A DNA stretch of 64,000 bases from BJ22 sp021298375 (GCA_046343015.1 JBKDOL010000127.1:12042-76041), one strand, 5' to 3'. Shown: positions 34,864-43,614, counted from the first letter of the stretch. The notes: a model not told the origin generated them from the sequence alone. Made by a program: numbers and translations.

Positions 34864-35235
34864 TCAAGCCGTCTGCGCGGTTTGGCTGGTTGCCGAAGAA
34901 GACTCGAGTGCAATCGCCACGGGTTCGGTTGATGAGCTTTCGGAGGAAGGTACCTTTGCGTGCAGGGGACGCTTGGGATTTTTGCAGCCCCCACAGCAGC
35001 GTCCTTCCCCTGCACAAGGGTGACCCGGTTGTTTGACGGATGGAAGAGTCGCTGGCAGCTCGAGGAAATGATCGGGTTCAGACATTGCCTCACCGGGCGG
35101 TAATGAACTCCGCTCGCGAGGAGCAGCCGCTGCTTGCAGGGCCAGGGCTTGCTTGTCGAGGGACGCATCGGCGACAGAGGGGCTTGGCATGGGTAACAAT
35201 GAATCGGAGGAAGATGATTTGGAAACAAGGGACAT
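34864..35235 (-). CDS. Small protein with a Cys-rich motif
   Basis: 123 residues from ATG at 35233-35235, preceded by AAAGGAG about 8 nt upstream, a good ribosome binding site. The chain is Ser/Ala/Pro-rich and probably disordered except for PCAGEGRCCGGCKNP (about 74-88), where four cysteines in C-x5-CC-x2-C spacing could bind a metal. No family is recognised. The gaps on both sides (34585-34863 and 35236-35665) show no other supported gene. Confidence 0.5.
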   Translation of the reverse strand: MSLVSKSSSSDSLLPMPSPSVADASLDKQALALQAAAAPRERSSLPPGEAMSEPDHFLELPATLPSVKQPGHPCAGEGRCCGGCKNPKRPLHAKVPSSESSSTEPVAIALESSSATSQTAQTA

Positions 35236-35665
35236 GGAAGGACTCCTTTCCGCCCAAACAAGATTGGCCAAGAAGCGACGTCGACTCGGCTAAACGCTGG
35301 GCAAGCCACTGCTGCAAACCGGGTGCCGGTCGGGGCTTTACCGATTCGTCTGGGGGCCTTAACGCTGGAAAAGTTATTTTTCGGGGCAATTGTCCCCGGG
35401 GCCTCCGCAGCTCTGGCTTGATTCCAAGGGGGGCTCCGTGCCGATCCGCACACTCGCACGCGCGGCCGGGCGAGGCACAGCCGCAGGTCAGGGGCTCGTT
35501 CAGGGGCTCTTGGCGGGTAGTCGGCTGAGGAGGAAAGGGAACTTTGACCCGGCATGCGGTTTGCTTCGGTTGGCAGGAAACGGGTTAGCGCCCAGCCAGC
35601 GCGTGGGCGAGGCGGGAGCGGCTCGGTCTCAGTTCTTGATTGCTTTGCAGAGATAGGACCCAAAC

Positions 35666-36121
35666 ATGCTTAAATTCACCGGCAATTGCCTGCTCGTACC
35701 CTGGGACTTTTCCGATATGGCCCTCGCGGCGCTGAAGACCAGCATGGCGATGGTTTCCGACTGCTCGAAGGTCAAGGTCGTGCATGTTGGTCTGATACCG
35801 ACGGCGACGGAACCGACTGTGATTTGGGACACGGTGACGGAGCAGACGATTCAGGAGTACGCGGCGCAAAATTTCCGCAAGACGGTCGCCGAACATCCCG
35901 AATTAGCCGGCCTGGAACTGATCACGCTTTTCGGCGATCCCGGCTTTGCAATTACCGATTATGCCCAGGAGGTGGCCGCCGATTTGATCGTCATTTCCTC
36001 GCATGGTCGGCGGGGCTTGAGCCGCCTGTTTATGGGAAGTGTGGCTGAACGGGTCGTTCGTTTGGCTCAGGTGCCGGTTCTTGTGCTTCGCGGTCCTGCC
36101 GATGCGGGCGACAAGAAATAG
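35666..36121 (+). CDS. Universal stress protein (UspA family)
   Basis: 151 residues. LLVPWDFSDMALAALKTSM at the start and the C-terminal VISSHGRRGLSRLFMGSVAERVVRLAQVPVLVLR are the UspA fold; the last contains the ATP-binding pattern HG-x9-GS. Members bind ATP and appear under energy or oxygen stress. It is 110 bp upstream of the globin-coupled histidine kinase on the same strand and is one of two Usp genes flanking it. Confidence 0.93.
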   Translation: MLKFTGNCLLVPWDFSDMALAALKTSMAMVSDCSKVKVVHVGLIPTATEPTVIWDTVTEQTIQEYAAQNFRKTVAEHPELAGLELITLFGDPGFAITDYAQEVAADLIVISSHGRRGLSRLFMGSVAERVVRLAQVPVLVLRGPADAGDKK

Positions 36122-36231
36122 GGCTGGTCAACGAAGTTCATTGAGACCATTTCAGGCCGTTCCGTGGTAGGATTTGGGCCCGTCAACCGGTTTCTTCCGC
36201 TCTCTCCTTCCGTTGCCTGATTGAAATTTCC

Positions 36232-37494
36232 ATGAGCGTTCCGAATTCGCGCGAAAGCCATGTGCTGGCTGACCGAGCCGATGTCGACATTTCGGTTTTC
36301 TTTGAGCGAATCAAATCGTATGTCGGCTGGCAGGAACGAGACGCGGAACGGGTCCGTCGGGTGTGGCCTCAGGTGGAACCCCTGGTGTCCAGTTTGGTTG
36401 AGGACTTTTACAGCACCATTCTCGCGCATGAGTTTACCGCTCGGGTGATCAGCGGCGGCGAGCCCCAAGTGGAGCGGTTGAAGGGGACGCTGGCCGGCTG
36501 GGTTGCGAGTCTGTTTGCCGGCCGCTACGACGACGACTTTGCCGAGACCCGCTGGCGCGTCGGCCGCCGACACGTGCAAATCGGCCTGAATCAGGCTTAT
36601 GCCATGGCCGCCCTCACCCGGCTTCGGATCGGCATTACGTCTGGTCTTTGCAATGTTTCAGACTTGCCCCGGCACGAGCTTTGTGAGACGGTCATCGCCG
36701 TCAATAAACTGCTCGACATGGACGCGGCGATCATTGACTACGCATACCAGCAATCCTTCGCAAGGCAGCTTGAGGAATCGGCCGCGGCGAAGGTCCAGCA
36801 GTCCGAGCGGCTGGCGGCCATCGGCCAAATGGTTACCGGTCTGGCACACGAGAGCCGGAACGTGCTGCAACGGAGCCATGCCTGCCTGGAGGCCTTGCTG
36901 CTGGATATCGAGGATCGTCCGGAAGCGTTGAAGCAGGCTCACCGGATTCAGAATGCACTTGACCGGTTGCATATCCTCTACGAGGAAGTGCGGAATTACG
37001 CCGCTCCGATCAATCTCGATCGTGAGCTGGTAGACCTCGTGCGTTTGGCTTCGACCGCCTGGTACAACCTCGAAACGCGTTGGCGCGATTATGGAACCAC
37101 CTTGGCCGTCAATTGCGCTCACCCCGCCGATGCCATGATCCTTGCTGATCGACATCGGCTCGATCAGGTTCTGACCAACCTTCTGCAGAATGCAATTGAT
37201 GCGGCTGGTCCCTTGGGCGCGATCTGCTGCTCGATCGCCCGCTCCCCGGACAATGCCTTTTGCCAAGTGACGCTCGAAGATAATGGTCCCGGGATTTCGG
37301 CCGAGCGGCTGGGCCGGGTTTTCGAACCCTTCTTCACGACCAAGACCAAGGGAACTGGTTTGGGCCTGGCCATCACCCGGAGAATCATCGAAGCCCATCA
37401 GGGAACGATTCAAGTCGACCGAAGCGAACTGGGCGGCGCGCGGATGACAATCTCGCTCCCGGCGCACGACCAGCCCAAGCCGGTGGGCCACTAG
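36232..37494 (+). CDS. Globin-coupled sensor histidine kinase
   Basis: 420 residues, no transmembrane segment. Residues about 15-175 are a protoglobin-type heme sensor: VEDFYSTILAHE and RRHVQIGLNQAYAMAAL, where His114 is the predicted proximal heme ligand in the family pattern RxxxxHxxIGL. Then a kinase core: ERLAAIGQMVTGLAHESRN with the phospho-acceptor His206, N box NLLQNAIDAAG, G1 DNGPGI, F box FEPFFTTK and G2 GTGLGLAI. It should phosphorylate a response regulator according to O2, NO or CO bound to heme. The likely partner is the NtrC-type regulator at 38375. Confidence 0.92.
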   Translation: MSVPNSRESHVLADRADVDISVFFERIKSYVGWQERDAERVRRVWPQVEPLVSSLVEDFYSTILAHEFTARVISGGEPQVERLKGTLAGWVASLFAGRYDDDFAETRWRVGRRHVQIGLNQAYAMAALTRLRIGITSGLCNVSDLPRHELCETVIAVNKLLDMDAAIIDYAYQQSFARQLEESAAAKVQQSERLAAIGQMVTGLAHESRNVLQRSHACLEALLLDIEDRPEALKQAHRIQNALDRLHILYEEVRNYAAPINLDRELVDLVRLASTAWYNLETRWRDYGTTLAVNCAHPADAMILADRHRLDQVLTNLLQNAIDAAGPLGAICCSIARSPDNAFCQVTLEDNGPGISAERLGRVFEPFFTTKTKGTGLGLAITRRIIEAHQGTIQVDRSELGGARMTISLPAHDQPKPVGH

Positions 37495-37756
37495 CGTCCA
37501 GCGGAGGCGTGCCTCCGTTCTCGCCCCCTCGCCGCACAGGAGCGTGCGAAAACGCACGCCGAGCCTTGTGCCAAGTCTAGTTCCAGTCTTCCGGCTGCTT
37601 ATTTTCCCCGCGTTTGGCCCATCGATTGCGTGGGCTCGCATCTGCACTTGCTTGGCATAGCAGTTGCACTTGAGGGATGCATTCCGGGACAAGGCACTCT
37701 CTGGGCCCGGCGATGCCTGCTCCTTCTGACAATTCTCTCTGCCCGTACTTCAGTGG

Positions 37757-38230
37757 ATGCCCGCGATGAACTGGAAACGAATCCTCTGTCCCGTCGACCT
37801 GACTCAAACCTGCTCGGAGTGCGTGCGCGTTGCCTCCGCCTTGGCCCGCGAGTGCGGTGCGGAGTTGGTGTTTTTCTACGTTGCGGTCCCCGAGTTGCCA
37901 GCTTCCAGCGGCGCGGCGATCCCGGAAGTCAATCAGGCGATTGAGCGGGAGCGTCAGGCCCTGAATCAAATTACCCCGACCTCTTCCGGTGTTCTGCATC
38001 GGCACGAATTGGTCCGCGGCCAACCTGCTCCGTCGATTGTCCACTATGCCCTCCAAAACCAGGTCGACTTGATCGTTATGCCGACTCATGGGCGGACCGG
38101 TTTTTCCCGATTGCTCCTGGGAAGTGTGGCCGAAGAGGTGCTTCGGCATGCCCCTTGTCCGGTCTTGGCAATTCGGGCGACTGCGCCCCAGGCCGAACCG
38201 GTGGCGACTCCGCAGTTGGCCGTGACCTGA
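37757..38230 (+). CDS. Universal stress protein (UspA family), second copy
   Basis: 157 residues from ATG 37757 (a second ATG at 37766 gives MNWKRILCPVDLT). Conserved ILCPVDLTQTCSECVR, LIVMPTHGRTGFSRLLLGSVAEEVLRHAPCPVLAI with the ATP pattern G-x9-GS. It sits between the globin-coupled kinase and the response regulator, so its amount may follow the same signal. The 262-bp gap before it holds a perfect 7-bp hairpin (GCGTGCG/CGCACGC, 37542-37559) and no gene. Confidence 0.93.
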   Translation: MPAMNWKRILCPVDLTQTCSECVRVASALARECGAELVFFYVAVPELPASSGAAIPEVNQAIERERQALNQITPTSSGVLHRHELVRGQPAPSIVHYALQNQVDLIVMPTHGRTGFSRLLLGSVAEEVLRHAPCPVLAIRATAPQAEPVATPQLAVT

Positions 38231-38374
38231 GCCGGATCTTTTTTGCGGCGCGGACGGGTTCTGTCCCGCTGGTTCCCTGTTCGATCGAGCCAGCCCCCTG
38301 TCAGCAGTTAACATGGAATATTTCCGGCAATGAACAGCACTACTTTCGCTCAAACTCTTCGGGGACCGAATTCA

Positions 38375-39727
38375 ATGAACTTGGCCAACCGCAACCAAAT
38401 CAAATTGCTGATTGTCGATGACGAAGAGGACTTTCGGGACGCCGCGAGTTCCTACTTTCGCAAGCTTGGCTATCACGTCTTTACGGCTAGCGACGGTCGC
38501 GAAGCCTTGGAATTGGTCAATAGCCAGGTCTTTGATGTCGCGGTAGTCGACATTCACATGCCCAATATCACTGGTTTGCAGTTGTTGACGGAGCTCCGCG
38601 ACAGCGAGAACGAACTGCAGGTGATCATGCTCACCGGCGGCGGGACGATCGAGAACGCCGTCGAATCGATTAAAAAGGGGGCATTCGACTTTCTCACCAA
38701 GCCTGCCAAGCTGAATGAGCTCGATCTGCTGATTCAGAAAGCTTGGCGCGCGAGCCAGTTGCTCAAGGAAAATCGGCAGCTGCGGCATGTGATTCAGCAC
38801 ACGGCCCCGCCTGCCAACATGATTGGCGAATCGCCCGCAATGCAGGAGGTGTTTCGATTAATTGACAAGACCGCCGTCACGGAAAAGCCAGTGTTGATCG
38901 AAGGCGAGAGCGGCACCGGCAAGGAACTCGTGGCGCGAGCCATCCACGAGCGCTCCGCTCTGGCTGAAATGCCGCTGGTCGTGATTAACTGTGCGGCCTT
39001 GCCCGAGGCTCTGCTGGAAAGCGAGCTCTTTGGACATGAGAAGGGTGCCTTTACGGGCGCAGCGGCGGCCAAGCCCGGCCTGTTCGAGATCGCCGACGGC
39101 GGGACCCTGTTTATTGACGAGTTCGGTGAACTCGCCGGCTCGCTCCAGGCCAAACTGCTGCGGGTGCTGGAGGACGGCTCACTTCGCCGGGTCGGCAGCG
39201 TCAAGGAGCGCAAAGTTAAGGTGCGGTTGATCGCCGCAACGAATCGCGATTTGGGCAAGGAAGTGGCCGAAGGGCGTTTCCGCGAAGACCTGTACTACCG
39301 AATCAATGTCCTCAAAATCCATCTTCCCCCGCTGCGTGAGCGGGACGGTGACATTCGCCTGTTGATTGAACACTTCCTCGGCGACCAGTGGAAAGTCTCC
39401 GAGCCGGTGATCGAACTGCTCAGCAACTACACCTGGCCGGGCAATATTCGCCAGCTGCACAACGCCCTGGAGCGGGCCAAGATTCTGGCTGAAGGGGATG
39501 AGATCCTCAAGGAAAATCTGCCTGAGGAGATCGTGAAGGGGAGCGAACAGCAGGGAGTCTCCGCGGAACTGAAAGTCGGCAGCAAGCTCGATTTGGACAG
39601 CCTCAACAAGCTGCATGTCGAACAGGTCTACCGCCGGAACCAGTGCAACAAGACCCGTACTGCCCAGGCACTGGGCATCGGCCGCCGCTCGCTCTACCGG
39701 CTTCTGGAAAAGTACTGCATCCAGTAA
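38375..39727 (+). CDS. NtrC-type response regulator (receiver, AAA+, Fis HTH)
   Basis: 450 residues from ATG 38375 with GGGGA about 8 nt upstream (ATG 38330 would add 15). Receiver domain with acidic pocket VDDEED, phospho-acceptor Asp59 in VVDIHMPN, Thr in MLTGGG and Lys in FLTKPAK. AAA+ domain with Walker A GESGTGKE, intact sigma-54 loop GAFTGA, Walker B GGTLFIDEFGEL, REDLYYRINVLKI and TWPGNIRQLHNALERA. C-terminal HTH RTAQALGIGRRSLYRLLEKY. It is the probable partner of the globin-coupled kinase. Target genes are unknown but may be the stress genes around it. Confidence 0.95.
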   Translation: MNLANRNQIKLLIVDDEEDFRDAASSYFRKLGYHVFTASDGREALELVNSQVFDVAVVDIHMPNITGLQLLTELRDSENELQVIMLTGGGTIENAVESIKKGAFDFLTKPAKLNELDLLIQKAWRASQLLKENRQLRHVIQHTAPPANMIGESPAMQEVFRLIDKTAVTEKPVLIEGESGTGKELVARAIHERSALAEMPLVVINCAALPEALLESELFGHEKGAFTGAAAAKPGLFEIADGGTLFIDEFGELAGSLQAKLLRVLEDGSLRRVGSVKERKVKVRLIAATNRDLGKEVAEGRFREDLYYRINVLKIHLPPLRERDGDIRLLIEHFLGDQWKVSEPVIELLSNYTWPGNIRQLHNALERAKILAEGDEILKENLPEEIVKGSEQQGVSAELKVGSKLDLDSLNKLHVEQVYRRNQCNKTRTAQALGIGRRSLYRLLEKYCIQ

Positions 39728-40862
39728 GCGACGGCGCGATTCAGGGGCTGCTCTAGGCTGTAGACGCTGCTGCGCAATCCGTCGACACCGGCTTGGCCGA
39801 CTTTCAAGTCACGGAGGAAGTCCGTCTGGCGGGGAAACCGCGCGAAAAGCGGTCTTCAACCGAGCAATCCCTGTTTCGCCTTGTTTCGCCGGACAGCCAG
39901 TGGACCCAATCGAAAACTGTTTGGATTCGAGTTCGAATTCAGCCACACGGGGGACAACATTTGGGACCAAGTTCAAAGTGTATTCGCTCCCGAATGGATC
40001 GACTTTTCAGGGGCCGCGGTCCCCGCCCCCAAGTCACCTTCCCCGAGTACGATTGCCCAGCCCGCCGCGCGCCCCGAGACTCAGCCCGAGGTTCAGGCCC
40101 AGCCTGAAGTTCCGCCGTTCCCTCTTCCGGCCGCTCAGCTCCCGCCTGGCATGCCCGAGACGACGCTCCCGCCAATCAGGAGGAAGCAGAGTTTGTCCGA
40201 AACAGCCCGATCAAGCTTCCTCGTCCGGTCAGATTGCGGACGCGGTTGGACGGGATGCCGCGGCTGGTCGGTTTGGCTCTGGAATCAGCCGGGACAGAGG
40301 TGGCCCGGGATTTTGAGATCGAAAGTCCGATTGGAGCAGTGATTACCCGAGTCGCCCCTGGTTCGGCCGGCGAGAAAGCCGGACTGAAACCGGGTGATTT
40401 GGTCACCACCTTCGGCGAGAGCGAGATCAATGACGTGGAGGATTTGGAGGCCCGCCCAGCCCCGTGGGGAGTCTGCAGAAGATCAGAGTCAGCCGAGCAT
40501 CGGCTCAGATGAGTATCGACACGGAACTTGAGATTCGCGCCGGTTTGGGCACTGGGTCCGCGCTGGCCAGCTGCGTCCAGCCCCAGGGAGGCAGGGCTTT
40601 GGGACTACCTCCATGCTGGAAGGTCGACCCCTATGCCCGCCGCGACTCAGAGACCGATCGAGTCTATGACCAGATTCGTTCGACGAGGGGAAATTACGAG
40701 TGGCGGGTCTACCATGAGTCGCAACCGGCTGGCAACGAAGCGGCTGCATTCATCCGGTTTGTTACTGCCGCCCAGAAACGGCTTGGCCAATTCGAACTTG
40801 GTCAGGCGAAGGTCGGCAAGATCCCCGTCGTCTTTGTCGCCGGGACTGTCGAGAAAGAAACG

Positions 40863-40885
40863 AGTCACATCGGCTCTGTAGAAAA
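40863..40885 (+). repeat. Left target duplication and left inverted repeat
   Basis: AGTCACATC at 40863-40871 is the left target copy; GGCTCTGTAGAAAA at 40872-40885 is the left terminal repeat. An 8-bp inverted repeat GTACGAAC/GTTCGTAC (40897-40904 and 40919-40926) lies just inside the left end. Confidence 0.88.
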
Positions 40886-40934
40886 CAGCAGGATTTGTAC
40901 GAACTTTGCGGCCTGATGGTTCGTACTCTGGGCC

Positions 40935-41228
40935 GTGAATACGACCAGCAAATCACCGAAAGACATTCTCTTGACCGCGCTGAGCGTGGGCCAGGCGAAG
41001 CTAGCGGACTACTCCCATCGGAACAGTCCGAAAAAGTATACCCAGCCTCAGTTGTTTGCTTGTTTGGTGCTTAAGACCTCGCTCGGGTTGGACTATCGAG
41101 GCCTGGAAGGACTACTCGATGATTCGGCAGAACTCTGCCAACTGATTGGACTGGAGTCGGTGCCTCACTTCGCGACCTTTCAAAAGGCGTCGCGCAAACT
41201 ACTGCCCAACTCGCCTTGGTTGTTCTGA
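40935..41228 (+). pseudogene. Truncated transposase, N-terminal fragment
   Basis: 97 residues remain, beginning 60 bp inside the left end. The segment DYSHRNSPKKYTQPQLFACL followed by LDYRGLEGLL matches the N-terminal domain seen in DDE transposases of planctomycete genomes that I recall, but the catalytic DDE domain is missing, and a stop follows PNSPWLF. The internal part of the transposase has been deleted, so the element needs a transposase in trans. Confidence 0.7.
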
Positions 41229-41261
41229 CCCACAACCTCATGATCCTCTGGTGCTCTTTGC

Positions 41262-41275
41262 TTTTCTACAGAGCC
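41262..41275 (+). repeat. Internal copy of the element's right end
   Basis: TTTTCTACAGAGCC at 41262-41275 is the exact 14-bp reverse complement of the left terminal repeat (40872-40885), and its last 13 bases match the true right end at 42162-42174. It makes 40872-41275 a potential 404-bp short element inside the larger one. Confidence 0.8.
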
Positions 41276-41305
41276 GGCCTGACCCCTATGATTCCGCCGA
41301 AAAAC

Positions 41306-42001
41306 TCAAATCAGTCGTACCGTCTCCAGAAAAGGATCAAAGCTCTCCAGGCAATCTGCAGTGTCTAATAATCGAATCCAGTAGGCGACTTCATGATGGA
41401 TGACGTAGACGGTCCGGCAACGCATCCGCTTGGCGGAGGATAGGGCCGGAGGGAGAAAATCGAAGGTTGCGGTGTACTCTGTCGCAGGGCAATTCGAAAT
41501 GAGGAAGTCCGTTGGCAACCCACTTACACGATAGTTATCCCTCGCAATCCGATTGAATTGCCAGTCTTCCCTGATCTTCAGCATCAGCGGGGAAAAGCTC
41601 TTTTTCGGCCGAGCCCCTCCGTTCTTGAAGAATCGCAGGTTATTGAACATTTCATCAAGCGGGTGCGGTTCGGTCTGGCGAGCCGTGAGGTAAATCTCGA
41701 TCGTGCAGTCCGGATTCAGGTCGCTCTTCAACGCCACAATCGGCTTTTGAGAGTTGTCAACATATTCCGCGATTTGCGCTCTGAATTCCGAACTGAACAT
41801 CGCCAAACAATCAATTTCGCCCAAATCCGCAGCCGTCAAGACGCTCCAATTCGGCGGGATCTTAAATCCCAAGCCCACTCCGCGATTGATGTAGTAAGGT
41901 CCCGAAAAAAGCACCGATGGAGACGGACCTTGGGGTAGAGCCAACAGCGCAGCACCAAAAGCACGCAGAAACGTTCGCCGGCCAATTCCGATCTCTGCCA
42001 T
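41306..42001 (-). CDS. Passenger gene: hypothetical protein with Tat-like signal
   Basis: 231 residues on the strand opposite to the transposase. N-terminus GIGRRTFLRAFGAALLALP fits a twin-arginine signal (RRxFLR). The rest has no known domain; it contains YINRGVGLGFKIPPNW, CTIEIYLTARQTE and a C-terminal VIHHEVAYWIRL. It looks like a complete exported protein, and its base composition is less GC-rich than nearby genes. It is carried inside the insertion element, so it probably came from elsewhere. Function unknown. Confidence 0.7.
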   Translation of the reverse strand: MAEIGIGRRTFLRAFGAALLALPQGPSPSVLFSGPYYINRGVGLGFKIPPNWSVLTAADLGEIDCLAMFSSEFRAQIAEYVDNSQKPIVALKSDLNPDCTIEIYLTARQTEPHPLDEMFNNLRFFKNGGARPKKSFSPLMLKIREDWQFNRIARDNYRVSGLPTDFLISNCPATEYTATFDFLPPALSSAKRMRCRTVYVIHHEVAYWIRLLDTADCLESFDPFLETVRLI

Positions 42002-42161
42002 CTTTCACCAAAGTCAGTTTCTCGCGAATCGTTCTGCCGAATGATCGAGCCAAACCACCCCGTCACCCGCGCGAAATGCAAACCAAAGTGCTCACGCCCT
42101 ACAATTTTCATTCATCCCAAGCCGAGCTGCTGAAAAAATGCACGTGACCACACCAGATTGA

Positions 42162-42183
42162 TTTCTACAGAGCCAGTCACATC
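42162..42183 (+). repeat. Right inverted repeat and right target duplication
   Basis: TTTCTACAGAGCC at 42162-42174 is the right terminal repeat, followed by AGTCACATC at 42175-42183, identical to the left target copy at 40863-40871. Confidence 0.88.
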
Positions 42184-42363
42184 CTCTTTCGGTTGGCATT
42201 GATTGTGGAAGGTCAACGCTACGATATCGATGTGCTCGCTCCGCCGCTCACCGCGCCCGAAGAATTGCCTTTTGTGATCGGGGTGGTTCTCGGAACACTG
42301 AAAAATTGAGCGGCCAGCCCAAGTAGCTCCACAGCCCAAGCAGTCTCACCGCTGAGCGGGAGT

Positions 42364-43614
42364 TCAGCGTTTGAAAGAGGTGGCTTTGGCCAAGGCAGCA
42401 GTCTTGTCCAAGGACAACTGGGCCACTGGACGAGTTTGGCGGCTTCTTGAGATCGTCTCTTGATACAGGCTTTCCAGCCGGTCGACCACGTGGCTCATGT
42501 TGTAATTGGCTGCGGTCAGCATCGCCTGTTGACCCATGGTCCGTCGCCGTTTGGTATGGGCAGCCATCCGCAGCATGCAGCTGGCCATCGCCCGAGGATT
42601 GTCCGGCTCAAACAAGAGACCGTTCGTTCCATCATTGACCAGCTCGGGAATTCCCTTGGCCGCCGCACCGATGACTGGCAGGCCCATCGCCATTGCCTCC
42701 AGAATGCTCATTGGTTGATTTTCGGTTTTGCTGGCGGTGACAAAGGCATCACCCAAGAGCGGCAACCGTTCGCTGATGAGCCGGTCGTGTTCCACATGCC
42801 CGAGAAATTCAACAGCGGAGGCGATACCTAACTCCTGAGCCTGATTTTTCAGGCTCGCGAGGGAAGGTCCGTCGCCAATCATCACCAGCCGTGCGCGCCG
42901 CCGCCGCCGTTGGACTTGGGCAAATGCCTCGAGCACGACGGGTAACGACTTTTCCGGAGACATCCGACCCACATAGACAAACGAGGGGCCATGGATCTGG
43001 AGTTTCATCCGCTCCCGTTTGACCTGCCGCCAATCAATCGGTTCAGGTAGAGGAATGCCGTTGGGAATGAGCACAGGTTCGGATCGAATGCCGTGGTCCA
43101 GCAGAGACTGCTTGACCGCTTGTGAGGGGCTCGTCACCCTTCGGCAGGTGTTGAAGAAGAACACCGAGTACCCCCACATCAGCGACTGCAGCCAAGAGCA
43201 CGGTGGGAGCCCGAACGACTTGAGGTAACCGGGTTCGGCGAAGAAGGTGTGAAACGTACCTATCGTGGGTTTGCCCAGGAGTCGCGAGGCGACCAGTCCT
43301 TCCCATCCGCAACCCCATTCCGTATTGAGATGCACGATGTCAGGATTGATTTTTCTCAATCGCCGCAGCGAGGTAATGAAAGAGGGGAGCGTAATTCGCA
43401 ATTGGGGTACGCGCGGTATCGGCACAGCAAACGGAACGTCATACAGTTCCACGCCGTGTGGCAGCTCCGCCGGAGCTGCACCGCGACCGGGCTTGGGCCG
43501 GAAGATCGAAATCTCATGCCCGCGCCGAACCAACTCACGAGCCTGATTCAGCACGGAATAGGTGACCCCCGAAGTGTACGGGAGGAAGCTGTCGGTAAAG
43601 ATGGAGATTCGCAT
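42364..43614 (-). CDS. Family 4 glycosyltransferase
   Basis: 416 residues from ATG at 43612-43614 (MRISIFTDSFLPYTSGV, a typical GT4 start; ATG 43662 would add 16). GT-B fold: N-terminal RELVRRGHEISIFRPKPG, GTFHTFF, linker YVGRMSPEKSLPVVLEAF, and the C-terminal EX7E motif TENQPMSILEAMAMGLPVIG with IPELVNDGTNGLLF. It transfers a sugar from a nucleotide sugar to a lipid or polysaccharide; similar proteins make glycolipids and phosphatidylinositol mannosides. The gene is divergent from cstA. Confidence 0.92.
   Translation of the reverse strand: MRISIFTDSFLPYTSGVTYSVLNQARELVRRGHEISIFRPKPGRGAAPAELPHGVELYDVPFAVPIPRVPQLRITLPSFITSLRRLRKINPDIVHLNTEWGCGWEGLVASRLLGKPTIGTFHTFFAEPGYLKSFGLPPCSWLQSLMWGYSVFFFNTCRRVTSPSQAVKQSLLDHGIRSEPVLIPNGIPLPEPIDWRQVKRERMKLQIHGPSFVYVGRMSPEKSLPVVLEAFAQVQRRRRRARLVMIGDGPSLASLKNQAQELGIASAVEFLGHVEHDRLISERLPLLGDAFVTASKTENQPMSILEAMAMGLPVIGAAAKGIPELVNDGTNGLLFEPDNPRAMASCMLRMAAHTKRRRTMGQQAMLTAANYNMSHVVDRLESLYQETISRSRQTRPVAQLSLDKTAALAKATSFKR

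Larger units (their letters stand above)
40872..42174 (+). mobile_element. Passenger-carrying insertion element with 9-bp target duplication
   Basis: Left end GGCTCTGTAGAAA (40872-40884) and right end TTTCTACAGAGCC (42162-42174) are perfect 13-bp inverted repeats. AGTCACATC flanks both sides directly (40863-40871 and 42175-42183), an exact 9-bp target duplication. Deleting the element plus one target copy restores the interrupted reading frame through 42309. Inside are a transposase N-terminal fragment (40935-41228), an internal copy of the right end (41262-41275) and an opposite-strand gene (41306-42001). 9-bp duplications occur in IS4-type and some other DDE families; the family is not certain. 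The element is non-autonomous as it stands. Confidence 0.88.
39881..42309 (+). pseudogene. Decayed PDZ-domain gene split by an insertion element
   Basis: Coding-like sequence runs through three frames: frame of 39881 up to about 40200 (WDQVQSVFAPEWIDFSG then Pro/Ala-rich), the next frame with a clear PDZ domain (SPIGAVITRVAPGSAGEKAG, PGDLVTTFG; about 40200-40450), then a third frame (QKIRVSRASAQM, NYEWRVYHESQP, KIPVVFVAGTVEKETSHI) up to 40871. The same third frame resumes after the element at 42184 (LFRLALIVEGQRYDIDVLAP) and ends at TGA 42307-42309. So at least two frameshifts plus one 1.3-kb insertion inactivate it. The product was probably an exported or periplasmic PDZ protein. Confidence 0.72.

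Noticed and set aside
34613..35017. 134-residue minus-strand open frame near the Cys-rich gene
   Set aside because: Lacks any recognisable pattern and overlaps a better-supported frame with a ribosome binding site.
41225..41368. A transposase C-terminal fragment in the frame after 41225
   Set aside because: It reads through the internal right end and into the antisense of the passenger gene, with no diagnostic motif; I could not separate it from chance.
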